Below the pieces are notes generated by a model that was given only the letters and a program-made list of their open reading frames with translations, was not told the DNA's origin and ran no database searches. A program made the translations under genes and the position numbers. Shown here piece by piece: positions 33,303 to 39,439 of a stretch of DNA of 39,439 nt (position 1 is its first letter; the number at the start of each line of letters is the position of its first letter). The DNA is from an uncultured Eubacterium sp. (GTDB taxonomy: Bacteria; Bacillota; Clostridia; Lachnospirales; Lachnospiraceae): positions 1 through 39,439 of the forward strand of contig CAJUDA010000028.1 of NCBI GenBank assembly GCA_910584875.1, read 5' to 3'.

Positions 33303-34166
33303 ATGCTGCTAAGTTTAATTCCTGCATGGATTGGTGTTCTGTGTGTTCTGACTGCTTCATGCAGGTATTTTGCCCGGATCAGCAGATCCGCAGCACTTAA
33401 CCGCGTTTTTCACAATTTACATATTCCAGCAGGAATCGTCCTGGTCCTTACCGGGCTGCTGCATGGGCTGATGGCAGGTAACTTTGCCGGCACATCATTC
33501 GCAGATGTCCACATCGGAACAGTGTTCTTTTCATTTAACTGGGGAACTGCCTGCTTCCTTGCAGCCATCCTGACCGGCATTACTTATGTACTACGCAAGG
33601 TATTAAAGAAAAAATGGATGGTTGTCCACCGTTTCTCTACCATCCTGCTTCTTTGCCTCCTTCTGATCCATATCCTGGACGTTGGGATCCAGCTTCCATC
33701 GCGGATCCTGAACACAGGAAATACCGCTTCCTATGATCAGGAAACTACAGATGCCGACACCAGTAAATCGCCTTCTTTTTCAGGCGCACAATTAAAAGAC
33801 GGGGTATATGAAGGCTCTGCACAAGGATATGAGGGTACGATTACGGTTTCTGTGACCGTTGAAAATGGAGTTGTGGCAAAAATCGATATTTTAAAAAACA
33901 ATGACACGCCTGAATACTTTGAGCATGCCCGTCTGATCACCGACCAGATCATCGGTCAGCAGTCCCTGGATGTTGATGCCATATCTGGCGCCACCTTTTC
34001 CTCTGCCGGAATTAAAAATGCCGTTGCCAATGCGCTGGAGTCTGCCGTCACTGACGGCAAACTGGACCACAGTGAAACAGATCTTCCTTCCAATCCTCAC
34101 AGGGGGCACGGCGATGGAAAGGGAAAAAACAGATGGGGCCACAAAAATAACCCGAATTTCTTTTAA
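33303..34166 (+). CDS. Membrane haem/FMN-binding protein (ferric reductase-like plus FMN-binding domain)
   Basis: A 287-residue protein. Residues 1 to about 135 hold four membrane helices. Two helices carry paired histidines about 13 residues apart (HIPAGIVLVLTGLLHG; HRFSTILLLCLLLIH), the usual arrangement for bis-His haem b in ferric-reductase-like membrane domains. After a Ser/Thr/Asp linker comes an FMN_bind domain (GVYEGSAQGYEGTITVSVTV). Its ISGATFSS fits the flavinylation motif, with Thr 231 as the probable attachment site. The His/Gly/Lys-rich tail (HRGHGDGKGKNRWGHKN) may bind metal. The role may be moving electrons across the membrane to covalent FMN outside. ATG 33303 with AGGAGG upstream is preferred over a longer frame from 33237. 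Confidence 0.82.
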   Translation: MLLSLIPAWIGVLCVLTASCRYFARISRSAALNRVFHNLHIPAGIVLVLTGLLHGLMAGNFAGTSFADVHIGTVFFSFNWGTACFLAAILTGITYVLRKVLKKKWMVVHRFSTILLLCLLLIHILDVGIQLPSRILNTGNTASYDQETTDADTSKSPSFSGAQLKDGVYEGSAQGYEGTITVSVTVENGVVAKIDILKNNDTPEYFEHARLITDQIIGQQSLDVDAISGATFSSAGIKNAVANALESAVTDGKLDHSETDLPSNPHRGHGDGKGKNRWGHKNNPNFF

Positions 34167-34184
34167 CTTTTTTTGGAAAATGGC

Positions 34185-34212
34185 TAATTTTTTTCTTCTA
34201 ATATGCCGAAAT
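34185..34212 (+). promoter_or_regulatory. Possible sigma-28-type promoter
   Basis: TAAT (34185-34188), 16 bases, then GCCGAAAT (34205-34212). This resembles the SigD/FliA pattern TAAA-N15-GCCGATAT. It lies 73 bases before the next gene. The match is partial. Confidence 0.3.
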
Positions 34213-34284
34213 AAATGATATACATAGTAATCTAAATTTATATGCCGGTATTAAATCGAAGGGGCATGGAAAGGAAGGAATCTT

Positions 34285-34881
34285 ATGAGTGTAAACGGAA
34301 TTACAGGTGTGACAGGCGCTTATCCAACAACCAGCGAAACAGCAACTGCCAAGAATGCAGAATCTGTTGCAGAAAAGAAGACAGCAGCGGACAATGGTGT
34401 TGTCTATGAGCCATCCTCCAAGAAAGCTACGGATAGCGATTCTACCAAGGTAACTGATTATTCTTCCATTGTAGCAAAAATGAAGCAGCAGCAGGCAAAC
34501 CACAACAAGCAGCTTCAGAATCTGGTTGATCAGTTGTTATCAAAACAGGCTAATAAGTATACTTCATTGGCTGAAATGTTTAAAAATATCGAAGTAGATC
34601 CGGCTACCAAAGCACAGGCTCAGAAAGACATCGGGGAAGATGGTTACTGGGGCGTAAAACAGACAAGCGACCGCCTTGTCGAGATGGCTCAGGCACTGAG
34701 CGGCGGAGATGCTACCAAAGCAGATGAAATGATCAAAGCGATCAAAAAAGGGTATGATCAGGCAGCCGAAGCATGGGGCGGTGAATTACCGGACATCTGC
34801 CAGAAGACGATCGATGCAGCAACAGAGAAATTAAATCAGTGGCGTGACAGTATGAATAGTGCCACTAATGTAATTGAATAA
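34285..34881 (+). CDS. Small soluble protein of unknown function
   Basis: A 198-residue protein without signal peptide or membrane segment. The first 65 residues are Ala/Thr/Ser/Lys-rich and look disordered (MSVNGITGVTGAYPTTSETA). The rest is mostly helical, with KMKQQQANHNKQLQNLVDQL, then DIGEDGYWGVKQTSDRLVEM and GYDQAAEAWGGELPDICQKT. I recall similar proteins from Lachnospiraceae but no function. The possible sigma-28-like promoter upstream would hint at a motility regulon, but no flagellar gene is in view. The ribosome site is AAAGGAAGGA. A very strong terminator follows. Confidence 0.75.
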   Translation: MSVNGITGVTGAYPTTSETATAKNAESVAEKKTAADNGVVYEPSSKKATDSDSTKVTDYSSIVAKMKQQQANHNKQLQNLVDQLLSKQANKYTSLAEMFKNIEVDPATKAQAQKDIGEDGYWGVKQTSDRLVEMAQALSGGDATKADEMIKAIKKGYDQAAEAWGGELPDICQKTIDAATEKLNQWRDSMNSATNVIE

Positions 34882-34930
34882 AACTGGTTGTTACGTGCGC
34901 AGTATGGGTGACTGGGAAGCCACCTGACCG

Positions 34931-34974
34931 AAGAAGAGAACGCGGGAAATCCTTATTTCCCGCGTTCTCTTCTT
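34931..34974. terminator. Very strong, probably bidirectional terminator
   Basis: 34931-34950 pairs perfectly over 20 bases with 34955-34974 around a CCTT loop; the core is AACGCGGGAAAT. It follows the 34285-34881 gene on the plus strand and also lies past the end of the convergent binding-protein gene. Confidence 0.88.
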
Positions 34975-34988
34975 TATTCCCGCGAAGG

Positions 34989-35023
34989 CAGAATAAAGCA
35001 GCTATCCGGGCCGCTTTATTCTG
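34989..35023 (-). terminator. Hairpin containing the binding-protein stop codon
   Basis: CAGAATAAAGC (34989-34999) pairs perfectly with GCTTTATTCTG (35013-35023). On the minus strand the 5' half of the stem contains the last codons and TAA stop of the solute-binding gene. There is no T-run. It is preceded on the plus strand by ATTCCCGCGAAGGCA, nearly identical to the tail of the element at 386-528. Confidence 0.55.
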
Positions 35024-36335
35024 TCAGGGATTCCTCCTGAAGCTTATCAAACTCCTTCATGCACTCATCTACCGTAGCGCCACCGAGCAGTTTTCTCACG
35101 ATCAGGCATGTATTTCCCCACTGCTCCACCTTCATGCCTGCATTGGCTCCAAGCACATAGATATTCTCCTCGATCCTGTCATTCAACGGTTTTAACTGGG
35201 GAATGCACTCTACCTTCACATTTTTTGACGGGGAGATCACTTGATTCGTTTCTGCATAAAGCTGTAATGCCTCATCCGAAAGGATCACATCCATTACTCC
35301 CATCGCCTCTTCTTTATGTTCTGCATTGACACCAACACCATATCCCGTCATCGGCATCACCGGCATCGGTCCACGGCTGCTGGGAAACCCGATCACCAGC
35401 ATGTTGAAATCCGTTTTCCCATAGGCAGTCTCTGAGTTTGCCGCACCCCAGTATGCCATGACGATCGGTGTTTTCTGATTTAAGAAGTCCTCTCCCTCTC
35501 CTTCTATTGCCTCGCTCACACGGGCCTTCTCTGCATCGATATAGCCATGGTCGATCATTTTCTGGAGAAACTCAAAGCCTGGGCGCATATAATCACTGTA
35601 TTTACGCTTCCCGCTGTTCAACGCTGCGATTTCCGCCTCTGTGTTTCCTCCGTTGTACAGGTCCGCATACGCCTGTGCAAGAACAAAGGTCTCCAGCCAC
35701 CAGCGGTTTGCTCCCACTGGTGTTTCAATTCCATTCTCCTTAAATGTCTTACAGCATTGAAGAAAATCTTCTGGTGTCTCTGGCAGCTTTATATGATACT
35801 GGTCAAACATGTCTTTGTTGATAAACAGACCGTAGGCTACCACCTCCTGCGGGATTGCGACCAGTTTCCCGTCGATCGTGTTCGCCGTCTTTACCACATC
35901 CCGCAGATTTTTCACACACTCCAGTCCCGACAGGTCTGCAAGCTTCCCTTCCTTTCCCAGCTGCCGGATCGTATCAGGATTTAACAAATAAAAATCATCC
36001 ATGTTGTTGCCCGCCCTGTCCAGTGCTACATCATCATATGTCTTATCCTTATACGTCTCTGCTGTATACGTATGATAGTCTACCTTCACACCAAGCCTCT
36101 CCTCCGCCAGAAGGATCGTTTTATCCGCTGCGCTCCTCGCCACATTGTCCGCCTCTGGATCCGTCTTTTCCATAGGGCTGAACATGGTAACGGTCTTTTT
36201 ATTTTCTTCCTCTGGTTTGAGCAGATTCACATCCTCTTCCCCGCTGCTCCCACATGCCGCCATCAAAAAAACCAGCATCCCTGACAGAACCAGACCCGTC
36301 AGTCTTTTCACACAATTTTTCCTGATCTTATTCAT
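35016..36335 (-). CDS. Extracellular solute-binding lipoprotein (family 1)
   Basis: A 439-residue ABC-type binding lipoprotein. The signal ends at FLMAAC (lipobox-type Cys) after GLVLSGML. The mature part has the family 1 layout: KKTVTMFSPM, GKLADLSGL, GKLVAIPQEVVAYGLFINKD, then DDFYLLNPDTIRQL. Toward the end MPMTGYGVGVNAEHKEEAM is the usual lobe-switch region. Such proteins bind sugars or similar solutes. No permease or ATPase genes follow, so it may serve a distant transporter or act as a sensor partner. Of two adjacent ATGs (36338, 36335) the second is five bases from GGGAGG and is preferred. Its start overlaps the last eight bases of the hybrid kinase gene, so translation is coupled. Confidence 0.86.
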   Translation of the reverse strand: MNKIRKNCVKRLTGLVLSGMLVFLMAACGSSGEEDVNLLKPEEENKKTVTMFSPMEKTDPEADNVARSAADKTILLAEERLGVKVDYHTYTAETYKDKTYDDVALDRAGNNMDDFYLLNPDTIRQLGKEGKLADLSGLECVKNLRDVVKTANTIDGKLVAIPQEVVAYGLFINKDMFDQYHIKLPETPEDFLQCCKTFKENGIETPVGANRWWLETFVLAQAYADLYNGGNTEAEIAALNSGKRKYSDYMRPGFEFLQKMIDHGYIDAEKARVSEAIEGEGEDFLNQKTPIVMAYWGAANSETAYGKTDFNMLVIGFPSSRGPMPVMPMTGYGVGVNAEHKEEAMGVMDVILSDEALQLYAETNQVISPSKNVKVECIPQLKPLNDRIEENIYVLGANAGMKVEQWGNTCLIVRKLLGGATVDECMKEFDKLQEESLTE

Positions 36336-38955
36336 CATATCCTCCCTTTTCTTCTCTGCCCATTTTCTTTGTATCACTCTGTATCAGCTGATGGATCGCC
36401 TTTTTTAACAGCGCAACATCCACCGGTTTCGCCAGATGCATATTCATGCCGGCCTTCAGCGCCTCCTTTTCATCCTCGGCAAAAGCATTTGCCGTCATGG
36501 CAATGATCGGAATCTCCCCGGCATCCCGCCGTGGCAGTGCCCGGATCTCCCTAGTCGCCTCATAGCCATTCATCACCGGCATCTGAACATCCATGAGGAT
36601 CGCATCGAACTCCCCTTCCTCCGATGCCTCAAACCGTTCCAGTACAAGCCTGCCATTTTCGGCGATCTCACAATCTGCGCCTTCCATCGTCAGGATTTCT
36701 GACAAAATTTCTGCATTGATGTCATTATCTTCTGCAGCAAGGATATTAAGTCCCTGGAGACTGCCCTCCTCCTCTTTTTCTGTGGAAACACCATCCCCCG
36801 ACTCCTTTTTTTGTATCTCTATCATTTTTTCTTTCAGCGCTGATACAAAGACCGGCTTTGTGAGAACTCCTGTATAGCGGAGCCGGGACAGCTCTTCCAT
36901 ATTTTCTATATTGTCCCCATCATATGTCGTTGTAAGCAAAAGAAATGCCTGATCCGACATTGCCTCTCTTATCTTTTCAGCCAGTCTGACCCCGCCTGCC
37001 TCCAGCGTATCACTATCCAGTAATATCATCTGATACTCATTTGTTTCTGTCTCTGCCTCAACGATCCTGTCCAGTGCTCCCTCTGCCTGCAGCGCTATGT
37101 CCAGTGTAATACCCATCTCATCCATAAAGGTCTGTATATTTTTCATCTCCTGCACATTCGCATTGACAGAAAGGATACGGGACACCCCGCTCTTTTCCCA
37201 AAACAGCCTGTCGGCGCGGCTCTCTGATATACTGAGTTCCACGTCAACCCGGAACAGGCTCCCTTTATCAACCTCACTGAAAACTTCGATCGTACCACCC
37301 ATAAGCTCTACGATATTTTTCGTGATCGCCATACCCAGCCCAGTACCCTGGACCCGGTTCGTTGTACTGTTTTCTGCTCTTGTAAATACATCAAAGATTG
37401 TTTTCAGATATTCCTGTGTCATACCATATCCGTCATCCTCGACCTCGATCCGGATATGTTCAAACTGACGGGAACGCTGCTTCAGTCCAATGATACGAAG
37501 CCAGATATTCCCTCCCTCCGGCGTATATTTTACTGCATTGGAGAGAAGATTGATCAGGATCTGGTTAAGCCTGGTCTCATCTCCCAGCAGATATTCATGT
37601 GTGATATCCGTTATATCCACATGGAATTCCTGTGACCGGGCAGCCGCCATCGGACGGATGATCGCATCAATGGATGATATCAGATCATTCAGGGAAAATT
37701 CCGCTTCTGTAAGCACGACCTTCCCGCTCTCAATCTTGGAAACCTCCAGGATGTCATTGATCAGGCTGAGAAGATGCTGCCCGGACGCCATGATCTTTTT
37801 TGTATATTCCCTCACTTTATCCGGTTTTTCCGCTTCTTTTGTGAGCAAGGCAGTAAACCCGATCACAGCATTCATCGGCGTACGGATATCATGGGACATA
37901 TTGGAGAGGAATGTCGTTTTGGCATTGCTGGCAAGCTGTGCCGCATGCAGCGCCTCCTTCAGCTGTTTATTGTGCCTTATACGTTCCTGTTCCCGCTCAC
38001 GTGCAACCCTTCTCTGCTGACGCCGGTTAAAATAATATAAAATGCAGCAAAGCACAAATGCGCTCATCATTATCGCCACAACAAACAGAATATAATTATT
38101 TACGGTCTTTCCCTCCTGCTGGATCGCCTCCGTGGGCACATAACCAATCAGGCAGACTGTACCGCCATTCACCATCCAGATAAAATTCAGGGAACTTCTC
38201 TCCCTGATATCATGATAAAACATAATATCTTTTCTGTTTTTTACACAATTTTTTATTTCAGCCCGGAGTTCCTCTTCATGAATATTGTTTGCCCTGTAAA
38301 AATCTTCTAAATTAAGATGACCGGCGCTCCGCTCTCCCATGCCCTTTGGTTTTAAGACAAACCGTTCAGTCTTCGTATCCATGATATAGAGCATCGCCTG
38401 TTTATTATAAAATCCGTCAGGCAGCGAACGGTCAAGTGCATCATATGTGTACTCCACATAGAGGGAAGCAATCTCCCTACCGTCCCTTACCACTGGAGAT
38501 TTAATGGTATACGCCCATGTTCCCATATAATTCAGATAAGATTGGGAGATCTCAAACCCTTTCCATTGCTCACTCTGTGTAAAATCCATTCCTTTCTCAG
38601 TAAAAGCCTCCCCCGTATTGGAAATCCCCCTGGTCTCTCCTGTACGGATCAGCGAGACCTTTACCATCGTATCGTTTTTCTGATATGAACGTATATATTC
38701 CTCCGGATCCTCCATCCCGGCGACATCCTGTGTCATCAGTTTCTGAAACTCGGCTTCCTTATTCCACATTGCTTCAATGGTGCATTTAATCAGATCCAGA
38801 TTCTCATTCAGATTCTGGACCGCCGCCGAAGACATTTCCCTGGATATTTTCCTTGATACTAAAAACAGGATACTCCCCAAAATACAAAATATTAATATCA
38901 TCGAAAGAAGCAGGGAGATCCTCTCGCTTCTTTTTTTATGTCTATTTTCTTTCAT
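36328..38955 (-). CDS. Hybrid sensor histidine kinase / response regulator
   Basis: An 875-residue membrane sensor. Membrane helix 1 (about 12-35) and helix 2 (about 280-305, ILFVVAIMMSAFVLCCILYY) flank an extracellular sensor resembling a dCache domain (YLNYMGTWAYTIKSPVV, then ASLYVEYTYDALDRSL). HisKA follows, with phospho-acceptor His 355 in NMSHDIRTPMNAVIGF. The ATPase has NQILINLLSNAVKYT, EVEDDGYGMT and GTGLGMAITK. Next is a degenerate receiver (ILSVNANVQ lacks the acidic pair but keeps LLDSD and LTKP). Last is an intact receiver (ILAAEDNDINAEI, Asp 789 in ILMDVQMPVMNG, MTANAF, AKPVD). No DNA-binding domain is present, so output is by phosphotransfer or interaction. ATG 38955 is seven bases after GGAGA. 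Confidence 0.9.
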   Translation of the reverse strand: MKENRHKKRSERISLLLSMILIFCILGSILFLVSRKISREMSSAAVQNLNENLDLIKCTIEAMWNKEAEFQKLMTQDVAGMEDPEEYIRSYQKNDTMVKVSLIRTGETRGISNTGEAFTEKGMDFTQSEQWKGFEISQSYLNYMGTWAYTIKSPVVRDGREIASLYVEYTYDALDRSLPDGFYNKQAMLYIMDTKTERFVLKPKGMGERSAGHLNLEDFYRANNIHEEELRAEIKNCVKNRKDIMFYHDIRERSSLNFIWMVNGGTVCLIGYVPTEAIQQEGKTVNNYILFVVAIMMSAFVLCCILYYFNRRQQRRVAREREQERIRHNKQLKEALHAAQLASNAKTTFLSNMSHDIRTPMNAVIGFTALLTKEAEKPDKVREYTKKIMASGQHLLSLINDILEVSKIESGKVVLTEAEFSLNDLISSIDAIIRPMAAARSQEFHVDITDITHEYLLGDETRLNQILINLLSNAVKYTPEGGNIWLRIIGLKQRSRQFEHIRIEVEDDGYGMTQEYLKTIFDVFTRAENSTTNRVQGTGLGMAITKNIVELMGGTIEVFSEVDKGSLFRVDVELSISESRADRLFWEKSGVSRILSVNANVQEMKNIQTFMDEMGITLDIALQAEGALDRIVEAETETNEYQMILLDSDTLEAGGVRLAEKIREAMSDQAFLLLTTTYDGDNIENMEELSRLRYTGVLTKPVFVSALKEKMIEIQKKESGDGVSTEKEEEGSLQGLNILAAEDNDINAEILSEILTMEGADCEIAENGRLVLERFEASEEGEFDAILMDVQMPVMNGYEATREIRALPRRDAGEIPIIAMTANAFAEDEKEALKAGMNMHLAKPVDVALLKKAIHQLIQSDTKKMGREEKGGYDE

Positions 38956-39041
38956 TCGCATTCTCCAGCTCTTCTCTGCATATTTTAATGTATGCTGTAT
39001 CCGCCCGGCGGGTTCAAATCCGCGCCGCCTAAGCTATGTTC

Positions 39042-39071
39042 ATAATACACCACCCTCTTTAAGCTTGTCAA
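39042..39071 (-). promoter_or_regulatory. Promoter of the hybrid kinase operon
   Basis: On the minus strand a perfect TTGACA (39071-39066), an 18-base spacer and TATTAT (39047-39042). The leader of about 80 bases contains a GGCGG/CCGCC hairpin (39008-39030). Confidence 0.7.
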
Positions 39072-39148
39072 TATCCCAGGATTGCCCTGCACCACAGACA
39101 ACTTTATTCTGTGAAACTAAATATATTAATTTTTTCACCTATAGTTCC

Positions 39149-39177
39149 TTTTCAGGCATCCCCTCTTATAGTATAAT
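39149..39177 (+). promoter_or_regulatory. Promoter of the exported protein at 39280
   Basis: TTTTCA (39149-39154), a 17-base spacer and TATAAT (39172-39177). Downstream, an 11-codon frame (ATG 39248, MTTIMKGRNNK) ends with a TGA that overlaps the next ATG (ATGA); it could be a leader peptide or chance. Otherwise 38956-39279 holds only the two promoters listed. Confidence 0.55.
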
Positions 39178-39279
39178 TTACCTATCGTTCATAAATTTCC
39201 AGGATTATCCACCTGTCAGGCACAACAGGGTGGCGCACCCGGAAAGAATGACCACAATCATGAAAGGAAGGAACAACAA

Positions 39280-39439
39280 ATGAAACAGGAAAAAAAGCAA
39301 CCGAACAAACGGCGGCAGAGGCAGTCATTTCTCTGCCTCATCCTCGCTGCGGCGGTGCTCACCGGCATCACCGGACCGAGGCCACCTGCCCGGGCGGCTG
39401 CCGAAGTGACGCTGAAGATCATGGAAGGCGAGACCGGGC
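39280..39439 (+). CDS. Exported protein, 3' end beyond the window
   Basis: Only the first 53 codons are present. A very basic start (MKQEKKQPNKRRQRQ) is followed by a hydrophobic core (FLCLILAAAVLTGITG) and an Ala-rich cleavage-like end (ARAAAEV), a clear signal peptide. The mature part begins VTLKIMEGETG. GGAAGGA lies eight to nine bases before the ATG. Nothing can be said about function. By style it resembles the large surface proteins elsewhere in the window. Confidence 0.7.
   Translation, partial: MKQEKKQPNKRRQRQSFLCLILAAAVLTGITGPRPPARAAAEVTLKIMEGETG

Noticed and set aside
39007..39040. A T-arm-like GGTTCAAATCC, with some likeness to bases 27-62, suggesting a tRNA fragment or shared repeat
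   Set aside because: No acceptor, D-arm or anticodon stem around it; the likeness is short and gapped and may be chance.
1..39439. CRISPR arrays, prophage genes, complete insertion sequences, rRNA
   Set aside because: No regularly spaced direct repeats, no phage structural or transposase signatures, and no rRNA-like sequence were seen.

Overview
The window (39,439 bases) looks like chromosomal DNA of a gut-type Lachnospiraceae (Clostridia, Bacillota). The signs are strong AGGAGG/GGAGG ribosome sites, lysine-rich Ig-like (Big_2-type) exported proteins, BspA-type leucine-rich repeat proteins, a CotS-family protein, ATP-type PEP carboxykinase and lipoprotein-type solute-binding proteins. This assignment rests on gene content and remembered family traits, not on a database search. 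No prophage, insertion sequence with transposase, or CRISPR array was seen.

Layout. 1-1770: a decayed accessory stretch. It holds a small exported-protein gene split by a MITE-like palindromic element with an 8-base target duplication, a RelB/RelE-type toxin-antitoxin pair, and the first 21 codons of an XRE regulator. 1775-1986: tRNA-Met and tRNA-Val on the minus strand, with a consensus promoter and a shared terminator. 2037-9324: minus-strand metabolism and transport, namely an APH-like kinase, a LacI regulator with a sulfonate/nitrate/taurine-type ABC transporter, and a polar amino acid ABC transporter whose binding protein appears circularly permuted. 9523-16207: two exported proteins (BspA-like LRR and a 1538-residue Ig-repeat protein), with a terminator-like hairpin between them. 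16318-17866: two divergent XRE-type regulators around a control region with two near-identical operator-in-promoter units.

18028-25265 (minus): a GNAT acetyltransferase, glycogen branching enzyme, phosphoglucomutase, a PEGA lipoprotein and a CotS-like kinase with altered catalytic motifs. 25385-28870 (plus): a DUF885 lipoprotein, then a roughly 500-base imperfect inverted repeat without a credible gene, then a TcaA-like membrane protein. A teichoic-acid-type glycerophosphotransferase with an N-terminal GT2 domain converges on the TcaA-like gene (28867-31107). 31343-34881 (plus): pckA, a haem/FMN membrane protein and a small soluble protein of unknown function. 35016-38955 (minus): a hybrid sensor kinase translationally coupled to a family 1 solute-binding lipoprotein. 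A new exported protein begins at 39280 and runs off the window.

How the genes work together. GlgB and phosphoglucomutase connect glucose-1-phosphate to glycogen, and PckA handles the PEP/oxaloacetate node. The TcaA-like protein and the glycerophosphotransferase suggest a wall-polymer locus. The hybrid kinase and its coupled binding lipoprotein look like a nutrient-sensing pair. The most unusual items are the inverted repeat at 27119-27622, with covarying hairpins in its two arms, the circularly permuted binding protein at 8425-9324, and the element that splits the gene at 5-563.
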